Part shown: piece by piece, positions 11,112 through 23,166 of the stretch | Layout of the letters: each line of letters opens with the position of its first letter | Numbering within the stretch: position 1 is the first letter of the stretch | Source of the DNA: Physcomitrium patens | Taxonomy: Eukaryota > Streptophyta > Bryopsida > Funariales > Funariaceae | Reading direction: 5' to 3' | Assembly (NCBI RefSeq): GCF_000002425.4 | Contig: NC_037264.1 | Span: 15,013,618-15,077,617 of the forward strand | Length of the DNA stretch: 64,000 bases | Program-made: the position numbers and the translations under genes | The notes under the pieces: generated by a model | What the model was told of the DNA's origin: nothing | Seen by the model: the letters and a program-made list of their open reading frames with translations, nothing else | Database searches by the model: none

Positions 11112-12879
11112 TTTCTTTCTTTTGACAACAAGAGGTACTCTCATTGGCCATCATCTAATGTTAGCTACAAAAACCTATTCATCATGGAATTTTGTCCTAA
11201 TAAATTCTATCCTATGTTGCATATCTGCTATTAGCAATCTATTTCCTATTTCTTCAAAAAATTCTACTACTAACTCACCAATTCTGTAATTTTAGGCACA
11301 ATAAGTGCATTTTTTATACTAAATATCCAAGTGAGTCAATTCATTGGCTCATACTCTATATTCTACATATATTTAAATTTCTTAATTCTATAGTGGTTAT
11401 TAAAAAAACAAACATATCTTATATATGTTAAAAAAGTAAAATTTGGATATATTTAGTTAAAAATTTTAATTTTGAATAATATAGCAATAAAAAAAATTAA
11501 AACTAAAAAGAAAACATTTGTTTTTCAAAGATGATATGTCTTTATATTTAGAAGTGGTTACTTTTGAATATTTTATGTTGTGAATATTATTGTGCAAAAA
11601 AAATGACTATTCAAAAAAATTAATTATTCTATAGAATGTTAATTTTTGTTTTAATATATCAATATATAAATAGAAATTTAGAGAAGAAATAATAATGACA
11701 TATATTACTAAACTCAGAAAAGAACTTATAAGATCCACACAACTATCTTTGAGTCTATTTATCTTAAAATAGAGAAGGATATTGGAGGAAAAGAATATGT
11801 TTGAATAACAAAGATAATTAACTTATGGGAAGAGCTTAAAAAGAAGCAATGTTAATATGGCTGATTTAGCATAAAATAATTGCAACCAAAAATACAGAGA
11901 GTAAAAATATAATAATTAAAAAAATATATTACTAAAATTTTATTTTCTTTGTTTATTCCAAACTTTAAAAAAAATGAATGAATGTTAAAATGTATCTAAA
12001 AACTAAAAGGACATGAAACTAAGTTGTTATACTTTCATATAAGATAACTACTATTTGATAGATAAAAAATAAAAAACTTTGTTTTTATCTTTAATAAATT
12101 TAAGATAAGAAGAAGAGGTTGGTCAAAGAAGTAATTAAGTTTGATTTAAGCTAATCTTTAGACTCCAATTTAAAGAAGAGAGAAAAAAAGAGAATAAAAG
12201 AAGTATATAATTAGTTAAAATTCTTAAGTATTATAAATAAGTTTTCTATTTTTAAATACAAAAAATTTATATTATATAGTATAGAGTAAATTTAAAAACA
12301 TAAGTAGAATAACAAACTCATACTCTTATAATTTTGGATATATTCATTTAATGTTAAATATGTATCAGACACTATATGTTTTGAATAAAAAAAAAGATGT
12401 GAACTACAAATGTTTATGCCATTAATATTATCTTATATTAGATATGTGAATTTTTTTTAATGTGGCAAATTGAATATTTGGTATTGAATGTATTTTAAAA
12501 TATTTTATGAAATCAAATCTTATAAATGTAGAATTTATTTTTAAGTTTACTTTATAAATTATTTTATAGGTAAACATATAAGAACTAAATTAATGCAATA
12601 TATATTGATATCGCTTAAATAAATAGAAATAAATAAGTTTATATAAAAATAAATTAGTTATATAATATCTTCTTCAAGAAAAAATGAAAAAACTTTTTAG
12701 ATAGCAATAAAATCTTTTGATTGTTATAGATTTGCTACATACTTAATAAAATTTATTTTACAAGTTTATACTTTTAAAAAGTCAAGTTAGAAGCAAATTA
12801 AGGAGAGTAGAACTCCAATAAGAATGAAGGAAAAATATAAGTGTTTTTTATATGATCTTTCTTATAAAAAGAAAAAGAG
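11061..12879. other. A+T-rich intergenic DNA with (AT)n at 11087-11111
   Basis: No gene or recognisable transposon domain was seen. An (AT)n microsatellite lies near the left edge. Confidence 0.5.
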
Positions 12880-13660
12880 AGAAGAACTTTACTTACCTTT
12901 ATAAAAGTTTAGATTGAGATTTTTTCCCAAGTTGGTTTGCTAATGCTAATATTTAATTTGTGAATTGTGAAGGTAAAATTTATCTCTCAATCTAAATTAC
13001 AAGGTAATCTTAATTAGTAGTTGCTTAAAATTTGTAGTGTAAATTATATTAATTGTTGGTCTTTATATTTTCTACTAGTAAAACTAACATTTTTATATTT
13101 TTGACATCATGATGGTATTTAATAATACTCAATTAGACTAAAAACCTCACAAGGGCTTCAAATCTTGTTCAAATTCTTCATAAGAGGTTTTCAAGGTGGT
13201 AAAATTTATTTTTATTAAAGTCTAAAAAATTTCTTTAAAATTTCCTAAATACTTCCAAATGAATTCTTAATAAATTCTAAATAAATTTTAAAAAAACTTA
13301 AAATATTTTTATAATAATAATATAAAATTTGGACTAATTTTATTAATTTAAGGCTAATATTTTTACAATACTAATACTAATTTTGTAGTGATAAAATTAC
13401 TTTAAATCAACTATAAAACATTTTTCTATGTAAATAGTTAAAAAGACATGAGGTTCTTTTTCATGCTTCTTTTAATTATTAATTAGAATTTATAGGTTTT
13501 TATAAGTAATATATATATATATATATATATATATAGATAGATAGATAGATAGCAAGCTAATATAAACATTAGTTTCAATAACTAGCCATTAATACTCAAC
13601 AATAAGCAAAAATACTAAACCAATGAAGACAATTGCCTCTAAAACTTAATAAGATTTCAA
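12880..13660 (+). repeat. Dispersed repeat D, copy 1
   Basis: This stretch follows the reverse complement of two copies at 56.3-57.2 and 57.4-58.2 kb over several hundred bases. Shared landmarks in order are a TTTTTGAC-ATG-TATT block, AAAACCT, CTTCATAA, a CATGAGRTTCTTT-CATGCTTCTT block, an (AT)n or GATA microsatellite at 13508-13553, and ATGAAGA-AATTGCCTC near the end. Identity looks moderate. It has no open frame and no terminal motif that settles its class; it could be a long SINE, an LTR or a non-autonomous element. Confidence 0.6.
13508..13553. repeat. (AT)n followed by (GATA)n microsatellite
   Basis: AT dinucleotides pass directly into five GATA units. The position corresponds to the microsatellite region of the other D copies. 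Confidence 0.9.
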
Positions 13661-15185
13661 TTTAATGATTTTTTCTCTAATAAGAGTCTTTTAACTTATA
13701 AACCCCTCTAAATTCTAAAAAATACTTAAATAGTAAAAAATTCTCTCTAATCTTTAATATGTTTGTATCTAAATAACCTAAAATCATATTTTTAACAGTT
13801 CCACTAATCAAAATGTATTTTTGTGGAACTCACATGAAGACTTATAAAAAGTAAAAGCATGTGGCACCTTAGATTAAACTTAAAAAATATAAATATTTTA
13901 TTATTTTAGTATCATTCTAGTCTTTTGACACCTTTGTTAAGCTATTGTATTTAATTGCAATGCTTATTTATTACTATTTCAATGTCATTTACTTGTAATA
14001 GAATTAATTGTGATAGTAATCTCTCAATTATATTTTTTATAAAGTAGTCACTTTGTATATTGATCTTTATAAGGCAAAGCACTTAGTTTGATAACTTTGC
14101 AAGATAACCACCAATATTTATACCATAGGATAAAATTAATTTTCAAAGACCAAGTGTACGTGGAATTCAATTCACATTTAAATTTAATCTCTATTGCTTA
14201 ATTTTTATTTTCTTTAAGTCTATTCTTTAACATTTTTTTAATACTTTAGTGAATCTATCTTACTTAATCAATTTAGCTAGAATTCCCAATTTGTGTTTTA
14301 ATAAAAAAAATTCATATTGAATAATCTTATTTGACTTTCTTATTTTATATGAAGTTGTTTGGTTTTTAGATGTTGGCCTTTAGCATTATTTATTTTACAA
14401 ATTATATGTTTTTATTTAAATTTGAGTATTGCTAAACTCATAGAATCTTTGATTAGTTTACAAAAAAAAATTGATATTATTTATAATAAATTATTGCTAA
14501 ATATAAATATAAATAAATTAATAATCTAGACTTCTAGTTTCTATTTGTTGAAGTTAAGATTAAAAACAAAAAACATTCTTCTATTGACTTTATATAATTA
14601 TTTCTTTTCTTCTAAAATCAAATTAAGGTTGGCTGCCACCTACATTACATTTCTAAAAATGCATTTTAGAAGAATCTCAAATTTAAATTAAAATGACAAT
14701 TTTGTAGTTCTAAGGTCTTTTGAGTCTTTTGAGTGTTTTAGGTTCCATATGGCCTCTAAGTCCAAAATTAGTATTTTATTTCTAGAAGACACATAGTTGT
14801 ACTATTGTGTAGTGAAAAAAAAAATATATATTTATATACTTATTATATTATTTTTTTGTTGTTAATTTTTAAATAGAAATAAATTTTGCTAAAATATTTA
14901 TTAGAAAATAGAAATAATTGGATTTTTCTCAAGTAATAACTATATATCCAACCAAAAATCTCATTTATACTTTGATAACATTAATAACAATAGTTATTCT
15001 ATACATGATGGTTTTTATGAAAAAACTTGCATAACCACAAAAAAATGACCTTGGGAAGAAATTCACCAAATAAGGATTTGACTGAATGGGGTCTATCATA
15101 TTTTTCAGGGAAGCCCAAAGCCTCCGCATTCCAATGATCATATTGACTAATTTCATGTGCCTCCAAACTGCAACGCTTTGCATCC
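13661..15185. other. A+T-rich intergenic DNA
   Basis: No gene was recognised. A 72-residue minus-strand open frame at 14965-15183 has no family resemblance and crosses the composition boundary at about 15050. Confidence 0.45.
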
Positions 15186-15535
15186 CGTTACCCTAGTTTT
15201 GAAGTAGATGTCCGCTTGCTGAGACACAGACGAACCATGTTAGCATGGGTGGTCATCGTCTTTTTTTGCTTGAAACCCTAAAAATTCCTAAAAAATCCTA
15301 ATCGGCCCTCAAACTTCCCCACCCATTTCTACAGACCTCCATCTCAGCTAATCACAGGCTCAACACGGCTATGTAAGCTGTGGACCCATCTCGAGAGCCA
15401 ACCTGCTCCTCTGACTGTACATTTAGTTTCGCGATTCTTCAAGCATAAATTTCCGCAGCAACTGTGTTGTTTGTTTCAAGCTCAGATTCTTCTTTCAACT
15501 CAAACTCCTCTTGACTAGGTCTGCTCTTCAATTCC

Positions 15536-15636
15536 ATGGCCCATCTAGATGCCCCGATTGATCAGGTTGCAAACAATCATTCAACCTCTGCATTTGTTCC
15601 GCAATTTTGCGAGGACAAACCTATCGGCTGGATCGG
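15536..15636 (+). CDS. Candidate first exon, HIBADH-like dehydrogenase
   Basis: An ATG in good context (ATTCCATGGCC) follows 350 bases of balanced, pyrimidine-rich DNA that could be promoter and 5' UTR. It opens 33 codons ending in PIGWIG, cut in phase 2 by a GTAATG donor. GWIG is how the Rossmann dinucleotide fold begins in plant 3-hydroxyisobutyrate dehydrogenase-like proteins, which oxidise small hydroxyacids with NAD(P); the next residues in the family are TG-x-MG. I did not find an intact second exon. A stretch after an acceptor near 15812 only faintly recalls the expected sequence and soon meets stops. It may be an orphan exon of a decayed copy, or the remaining exons may be too diverged for me to see. 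The family call rests on few residues. Confidence 0.35.
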
Positions 15637-17932
15637 GTAATGTGTGAGGGAATCAGTCACCTAGTATCATGTGTTCAGTCGGTCCGTCTTTGAGTTTTTT
15701 TCAGTGTTCTTTCTGTTTTGTTTTATTAGCATTAAGCCCAATGGACAAGTTCAAAGAGTTATAAATAAGCACTTCTTATTACCTGTTCAAAACTGAATGA
15801 TTAAATTCCCAGGTACTCATGGTATCCGTTGATGTTGCGGAGAGCATGCAATAAGTTCTGCAGACCCGGAACTATTGAATAAAATAAGTGGGGTAAAATA
15901 GCTTGCTTGGATCTTGAAGATGCCTAAAGCGCAAATGTGAATCTCGTGCTTCTCCGACAATCATCTGCAATGTGGGCGTTACTCTAGCTTCCTCTTCACA
16001 TAAAAAGAAATAAGCACTATGCTGAGTAGGTCGAAGACAATTCTGATTCTCTTCAAGTTGGAATTGAACATCAAATGAATATGGTGCGGAATCATTGTTA
16101 ATTTATAAAACTTTCAACACTAGCTGGAAAACTCTTCGCTAAATTCCAAAAGTCGTCTGTGCTTTTCAGGACAGAAGCCTGTTGCCTTAACTTCCTTCAC
16201 TAAACCAATCGTGAACTACCCTCGGTTAGAAATCCCAAAAACTGCAGAGGGATACATCTACACAAACGCGCATAGTTTATGATTTACTCAAGCGTGAGCA
16301 TGAAGTGACTAAGGCTTTTATCTCTTCAGGATTGGAATGAAATAATTCATATGGTTACCTGTCCCTTCAGGTACTTGACCTGAAAGGCATAGTTATTTGT
16401 CTAAGACGCAGCAGAGGCAAAACATTTCTTCCTGCCTGTTACGCCATCACGTGACAATCGACTTGCTCATCGGTAACACCCAAATCATTTCCCAGTAATT
16501 TCATGTGAGTTACTCCTGTCAAATGAGAAAATGGTGTTACTCAGTGGTAGACTTTGGTGAAGATTCTACACCTTTTTCATTAGGTGCAGTGGTACGCAAC
16601 AATGTTTTTAAATCAGTCCGGCTGTAGAACAGGAAACATTCGCTTCCTGTCAGTCGTTACATGCTTTTAGGCAATCATTACATGGCGCAAGTGTATTTCC
16701 TTACGACAATTTTAGATAGGACACTGGACTGAAAGAAATTAAAATGTATTTATCATCTAAAAATTGTGCTTTACAGAGGCGTTTTCCGGTCATTGCAAAG
16801 AATTTTCTATCGTACGGTTGAACCACATGTTGATCATGCGTAGTACCTCTTAAACTTCTTTAAAACGAGTAACTAACCTATGCAGTTGAAGAACAGAATG
16901 TGCGTACAAAACAACCAAATAGTATACTACCAATGTACTTGTACGCTGCATAACACGTTCACCTGCATGAAGAGTGAAATCTACGCAGCGAAATCGATCC
17001 AACAAATAAATCTACCATTTTACTTCCTTTGAATGAACTGTAGACACCTGATAATATCTGCTCCTAACAAACCAATTAACAATATTTATGCTGCCCAATT
17101 AAGCCCAATGTCCACAGCAAGTTGCTTTTAATTACATAATCCAAGTATGAATTACAACAGTTCGTTAAGCGGAAGGAATCACACACATCATAAGTGCACA
17201 CAAAGAGCTGCACTAGTGTCCACTACTGTTGCCCATGTGAAGAGTATTTCACCTCATCTTTCGCGTAATCAGTACTTTTCTCCTGAGTGTCTGCATTCTT
17301 CACACGTAGAAATCCAGCACCAAAAACCTCTTTCTATAACTCAACTCACATGCAAAATAAATGTCGAGTACATAAGAAAACATTGAGGTCCGCACCAAAA
17401 CTTACTGTCTGTATAGTGGGTCACTGGTCCTCAGCACTGCAGACGTTCTGGTCACTGATCGGCATTCCAGCATTCAGTTCGCTCATCCTTAGCAGGTTTG
17501 GGTAGGAATCCAAAATCATGTGGAAAGTGATTTTTTCTCACTCATCGTTTCTCGAATGATGCCAGGACCCAACTTTCCAGGTCAAAAACAATCATGACAC
17601 TCTGTAACTCTCAGCAAGTGTTTGCAGATGGTCCTATTAGTTAGTAATACACAAGGAAACAACTATTGCATTTCTGAGTGACAATAACATTACCTGCTCC
17701 CTGGTCCCAATCACGAGGTTATAAGAAGTTGCAATTTTGTTATCTCAACGGACTGTTAAGTAGTAAGCTTTAAGTAAAACTTACAAATAATTACATTGAC
17801 CATGATAGTTCGATGGATGATGAACTATCTTCCCCTGACACTGACGCTCACAAATTGAATTGACCAGAAGTCAGTGTTCTCTTGATAACTATTTTACAAA
17901 ATTTGTAAAAACTTGCATATGCAAGAAAAACA
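15637..17932. other. Balanced-composition DNA, no exon resolved
   Basis: Composition resembles introns and UTRs of the flanking genes rather than transposon DNA. It lies between a plus-strand first exon and the end of a minus-strand gene, so it may hold introns or decayed exons of the former and the 3' UTR of the latter. No dehydrogenase motif (such as the DAPVSGG substrate loop) was found in any plus-strand frame. Confidence 0.4.
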
Positions 17933-19473
17933 TTATACAGAGCTCTTCTCATGTACAAATGGAGGGAAACTGACTCCAGTTCTCATTATCATACTCAGAA
18001 TGTTGCATTCGTCATCAACTAGAGAATCGGACAATGGCCTGGAGCGAGATCTTACAACATCCATAACCGTTTTAGGGAAAATTCGGGTCCTCACTGGTGA
18101 GTCTTCTATTCTCTGAAGTTTACGCTGTCCATACATATCTTCAGCACAGCAAACTCGTTTCAAAGTTCTCGGAACAAATTCTGGTTCACCACTGCCTCCC
18201 TGCGCCTGCTCCCCGTTCCCATTCTCAAACCCGGAAGCTGTGCTGCTTGGCGAGGCCACCTGCGGTTTCTCTGGCACCGCTGAACCATCTTTCTGAGTTT
18301 CTAGATGCGAGACGTCATTGGAAATCATGAGTCTTTCCCGTTCTTGCTCCGTGAACCTCAAGTCCCTTCTATCACCAGATGGTAGCAGAGAGTCGATAGG
18401 AAGCTCGTTTTCTCCCCTCCCTTGCAGATGTTGCTCTGCCGTCCCTAGGCTTCCTCTATCATTGTCTGTGACTGGAGTAGATTTACTCAACTCGTTTCCT
18501 TTATTTCCTTGCTGCGTCAGATTGAGTTCCTCTACATTAGCTTTTTCGTTATCTAGGAGAGCGTACAATAGACTCGATGGCATTTTAAGCGTACTTGTGC
18601 TGCAACTCACGGGCGTCACTAACGAAGTTCAAGAAGAGGAGAACTCAAAAAAACAAAGAAAAGCATGCGATCGTAATGCAAAGTATGGGAGAAATTACTT
18701 GAATCGAGCATTACCTGGAATTCACCAAGAGATTCTAGAGGCTGAGTTTCTACAGCTGGTTGGGAGAAGGGCTGAATACTTGATTCCAACATAGAAATTG
18801 GAACAGCAGTGGGAGACGCACTCAGGCTGCTTATGCTTTCTGGGATCGTGGGAAGCAACAAAGGCTTTTCAATGAAACCCGACTCAGGGATCGTCTTCCG
18901 ATCAAGAATTTGACTACCTAGGTCTTCAGAACCACCTAGGTCTTCAGAAAATGGGAATTGCGAATCCACTACTCCTGAGGCGGGCTGAGTGAGGAATTCA
19001 GCGCTCATGCCCATATCAGGACCCTGGCGTATAGGACTAGGCTGTTCATCCTGCCCCTGCCAATCTTGACTAGGAGACTGAGAGCGATCGCTTTCAAATG
19101 CTGCAACATAACTGTCCTCCTTCACTAACGCGAGACCATCCTCGACGCCTGCAACAGTCTGAGGGCTAGTCTGGGGGGTGCTTGCAGGAGAAATCCACTC
19201 GACAGGCTCCTGCGTATATCCCATGTCAGCTTCGTCTTCTGAAGACTCCGACCCACTATCAGCTTTGTAAGACAAAGCGGGCCCAGCATTCAAGTCCAAC
19301 AAATACTGCTGAGCCTCCGAGGGCGATGAGTGCAGCAAATTCTGACTGGGAGTGTCATCAAGATTGTAATGTCCACTGCGTTCCCAACCTCCGCCGAGAT
19401 TCACCAACACCTCCTCCTGCGACGAGGAAATGTGGCACTCCGGCAAGAATGAGGCCACGAATAGGCCGGCCAT
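17933..19473 (-). CDS. Uncharacterised acidic Ser/Pro-rich protein, two exons
   Basis: Exon 1 runs from ATG 19473 (context GGAAATGGCC; peptide MAGLFVASFLPECHISSSQE) for 253 codons to a CAG|GTAATG donor at 18715. Exon 2 is open from about 18617 to the stop at 17933 (some 228 codons). The joint is unresolved: a pyrimidine-rich acceptor ending CGTTAG at about 18617 fits only with an alternative donor (CTTG|GTGAAT) 11 bases earlier, while acceptors in phase with 18715 lie further inside exon 2. The product would be about 470-480 residues, acidic, rich in Ser, Pro, Gln and Glu, with no signal peptide or membrane segment, and with a short ordered-looking tail (VDDECNILSMIMRTGVSFP). It is probably mostly disordered. 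I recognise no family. Both exons are free of stops over 1.4 kb in a window full of decay, so the gene looks alive. Confidence 0.6.
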
Positions 19474-20253
19474 TTCCTCCAAGAACAAGAAAAACAACTG
19501 CTAGCGCTACCAGACCGCCCCAGCGCCTCACATTCGATGGTCACATTGGTCCAGGCGAAAGGCAATGCTTCCCAAAGCAGACTCTGTCTCCTGGGCCCAC
19601 TGCGCACAATCCCCTACTCGTCAAACACAAATCTCCTCCCCATGCTTCCAAGCCCTATCACTTCAAACCAGAAGCCGACGCATACCCAAATCGTACGACA
19701 TAATGCTCCCCTTCCATGTCATGAAACAGACCAGATATCTTTCATCTGCTCAGAGGAATCTAAAAACCGCATTTCGAAACATACGCAACAAGCCATCGTC
19801 ATCATATCGACCAGACCAACCCCGACTCAAACCCTAAGAGCTCAACCCAACTGGCTCAAGCAGAGCAGCCGGCAAGGAAAAGAAACACCCTGACCCGAGC
19901 TCACATCTCCTTCTCCGAATTCCCAAGCAGCGTACCTCCTCCAGAGCCTCAATCACAGACACGGAACACTCCGTAAAATCGTCGCCGAAAACCTAGAACA
20001 GCAATCCATAAGACATTCTTGCAAGAATCGAAACCACAGTGCATGGCATAATGTCAGGTTGGACAAAGTGCGCATTGTCGATTGCAATGAAAAATGTCTG
20101 CAATGGTGGAGAAGATGGCGATGATGATATGGTGCTCAGATCGGGTCGCATAACTCTCTCGCTGCATCCCCCGCATTCACATAGACGTGAATCAAACCCT
20201 CGCCCCTCGTTACTCTTGCATCGCCGTCTTCGCCTCGATTCTTCTAAGATTCC

Positions 20254-20260
20254 TTTTATA
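20254..20260 (-). promoter_or_regulatory. TATA box candidate for the 17933-19473 gene
   Basis: The minus strand reads GGATATAAAAGG here, a good plant TATA element, about 780 bases upstream of the ATG at 19473. A start site near 20225 would give a long 5' UTR, possibly with an intron. The segment between is of balanced composition and GC-richer than the DNA beyond 20420. Confidence 0.4.
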
Positions 20261-20419
20261 TCCTTGTCTGTGTTGCACTTCTTCAATCGAATGGGATACT
20301 GGAATTGTCTTGGGTCCATGCGATCCAGAGAGCTTCCCATAAATAAACTTACTCTTGGTTAAGAACGAGCTATTTTGAGTATGTTCTGCCTCCTCCATAA
20401 CGGCTTTTCTTTCTATGTA

Positions 20420-21080
20420 TGTGTTGTAGCATTACGTGCCTTTGGTTCAGGAGTAATGTGCGAATATGGCTTATAAATGTATTTATAATACAGTAATGAT
20501 TCACAATGCAAATAGTAAAACCAAGCATTACTCAAATGTGTCTCACGAATACTACACAATAACCAAATAAGATGATGCAAAATAGAGTACATTTTACAAA
20601 AATATATAATTAAATAATATAAAAAAATAAAAAAGTAAGACACATACCTAAATGAATGAAAAAGACATACATGTAATTGTAAAAATGCAACATAAGAAAA
20701 TAAATAAATATAATGAAACAAAATGAAATAAAATAAAACTATGTAGTTTTTACAGCTGTTGTTTTTGGAGTAGTTTCATATTTCATTTGTATGAAAAGAA
20801 ATATATTTTCCGTTTTTATTTTATTTTTCATTTCATGAATATTGCTTAATAACAATCATAAATTATTTTTCTAAAATTCACTATTACAATTGTTGATATA
20901 TATGGAGATTTAAAAAATATATTCTTTGTACTTTTTAAATACAATATTTTTATATATGTAAATATGTATGTCTATTATAAGTCTTGGTTTAGTATTTCAA
21001 TTAAATATATATTTTTTATATTTTTTATTAAATATGAATAGATATTATTATTCTCATAGATATATGTATTTATTCCAATA
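20420..21080. other. A+T-rich intergenic DNA
   Basis: Composition drops sharply here from genic island to A+T-rich DNA. No gene or element was recognised. Confidence 0.45.
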
Positions 21081-21084
21081 ATTA

Positions 21085-21375
21085 CCTATATAATTAAGTA
21101 GAAGTAGGTAAATATAAATTAATTTCATAATATCTTCCAAAGAAGCTTTCTAGAAGCTTCATAGACACAATTTTGACTTTACATATGTTTGCAATTGATT
21201 TGTAGATTAGAAACTTGGATAATAAGTTAATAATGTGTTACACATATTGATGGCTTGTAGAACAAGCTAAATGTGTGACTTATGTATACAAAACTTGCCT
21301 TGCAAGTTAAGACATGTGTCTACCTAAGTCAACACATATTGGAGGTCCTCTAGAACATTGCCACATAGTTTCACA
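21085..21375 (+). mobile_element. F1 LTR fragment
   Basis: It aligns with the first half of the F1 LTRs at 22387 and 29555: AAGTAGAAGTAGGTAAAT, then the TAGAAGCTTCATAGACAC block, the CTTGTRGAACAAGC block and the ACATGTG-CAACACAT block. It is more diverged from them than they are from each other and breaks off where the next LTR piece begins. Confidence 0.65.
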
Positions 21376-21389
21376 ATGTCTTATTACAT

Positions 21390-22130
21390 GAAGTCTTGCT
21401 TGAGAATGCATCAGGCACTTGGCAAATAGAAGAAAAGTCCTAAAATTCATTTAGGTGTTGGCAGGCCTCCTATTCCATTCTAAATGATGAACTTCTAGTG
21501 CCAATATTTCCCATTTGAATTATTGATTTTTTTCCATAATTTACTTAAATTGTTGAAAATCAAGTCTAGTCTCAATACAAAAAAAATTTACTTCAATCCA
21601 ATCAACAGATTACTAAAGATCTTAAAAATACTCATTAATCTTCAAACTCCAAATTCTGAGATATCAACCTAAAAAAACTTTTACATACTTTGATCTAACT
21701 ATTTGATTGATCTTAAATTCACAACACACATTAAGCAAAACTATATCCACCAACCCACAAAATTACACCTATAGATCTGCTACAAACTCTCCAAATTGCC
21801 TAAAATGTCAAACCTATTTTATTTTACAAAAATCAAAGTCACTTGAAACAACCTTGATTTTGTAAAGCTCTTACAAAGTCATTACAAATTTAAATTGCAC
21901 AAAACTAATGCTCATAGAAATCCTATCAAGTGTGCTATCAAATCCCACCCTCCAATCTACTAAAGAATCCCAAAGTTGCCATAGATGTGCAGTTTTGTAT
22001 TTCAAGGTCTGATTTTGATCCATGTCGACAACTGGTCCTATGCGAGTATCAATATTTGGTAATTTGAGGTAATTTTTGCTTGAACCTATTGGTAACTCCC
22101 TTCTAAACATGTCTATATCAATTATTTATT
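21390..22130 (-). mobile_element. F3-like LTR fragment
   Basis: Its reverse complement follows 35.6-36.2 kb, the F3-like LTR inside element E2: the AGAGCTTTRCAAAGTCA block, GTAGATCTATA, TTGGATTG-AGTAAA, GACTTGATTTTC and GGAATAGGA-CTGCCAACA-type blocks all occur in the same order. It cuts off the F1 LTR fragment on its left and is probably a nested insertion. Confidence 0.55.
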
Positions 22131-22386
22131 TCATTTATTTTGCATTGAAGTATTTATATTTCTACAAAAAAAATAGAAGCAACTTTTCTAAAAAATAGAA
22201 TTAAGAATAAATCTTTTATTATCTTCTTATTATTTATCCTTATTTTTTCTATTATATCTTTTTACTAAGATCTTTTATAAAAATATCCATGTTTTCATTT
22301 TTTACCATATAATCGTGTTATTACATAACATCTACTCCCTTTGAACTTATGTATCCCCTAGTATGCACTAAATAATCTAAAGCTTG

Positions 22387-22952
22387 TGTCACGGATATAT
22401 ATGTTTACGTAAATAGTTATTTATATGATTAAGTAGAAGTAGGTAAATATAGAATAATTTCATAAAGTCTTCTAAAAAAACTTCCTAGAAGCTTCATAGA
22501 CACGGTTTTGACTTTAGATGTGTTTGTAGGTTAGAGACTTGGCCAAAAAGCTAACCATGTATTGGTAGCTTGTGGAACAAGTTATCTCCATGTAGTAGCT
22601 TGTGGAACAAGCCAACTACATGGCGCATACATAGATAACTTGCCTTACAAGATAAGACATGTGGCTAGTAAAGACAACACATGTTGGAGGTCATATAGGA
22701 CATTGCTACATAGCTCTTAGTTAGTATATATGGAAGCAAGAGTGAAGTCTTCTTCACTATTGTCAATACCTTTCTAGTCTTAGTCTTGTTTCAAGACTTT
22801 CTAGTCTTTCTTGTTTTTGGCAATAGTCATTTTAATTAATATTACATCAATTTTTGAATGACTTTCTAGTTCTGTTCAGTGATAGAAGAGTATATTGAGG
22901 ATTCTCTTTCTTCGGGATTGATGTCCTTGACAGTTTGACAAGAGTGCTAACA
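22387..22952 (+). repeat. E1 5' LTR
   Basis: About 566 bases starting TGTCACGG and ending CTAACA. It pairs with 29555-30119 with scattered substitutions. A duplicated short motif (TAGCTTGTGGAACAAG, twice within 45 bases) is present in both LTRs. No obvious tRNA-complementary primer site follows it directly. Confidence 0.75.
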
Positions 22953-23166
22953 TATTGTTTCTGTCTTGTTTTAGGAGTCAGTGGATAACCCACTTCTATT
23001 GTTGTGTTTTGAAGATTGTAGACTATCCATCTTTAAACAAAAAATCTGGTTTCTAACATTGATCTTTTCCTTAAAGAGAGTGGATTACCCCTCTTTGTGG
23101 ATTTTTTTTTTAGAAGTTGCGGATTACCCTCCTCTAATTTAACTTTGGAATTCGTTTGAGTTGTCT
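22953..23166 (+). other. E1 leader with repeated GTGGATTACC-like motif
   Basis: Untranslated leader between LTR and gag. The motif GTGGATWACCC followed by pyrimidines occurs at about 22981, 23070 and 23116, with a weaker GTAGACTATCC at about 23018. The same spaced motifs survive in the leader of copy E4 (62740-62900). Confidence 0.55.

Noticed and set aside
10662..11234. 190-codon plus-strand frame
   Set aside because: It is low complexity (poly-Phe and poly-Ser from a pyrimidine tract) and runs into A+T-rich DNA; no family resemblance.
14965..15183. 72-codon minus-strand frame at a composition boundary
   Set aside because: It crosses from A+T-rich repeat DNA to the genic island without any coding motif.
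18318..18794. 158-codon plus-strand frame
   Set aside because: It is antisense to the minus-strand two-exon gene and crosses its intron.
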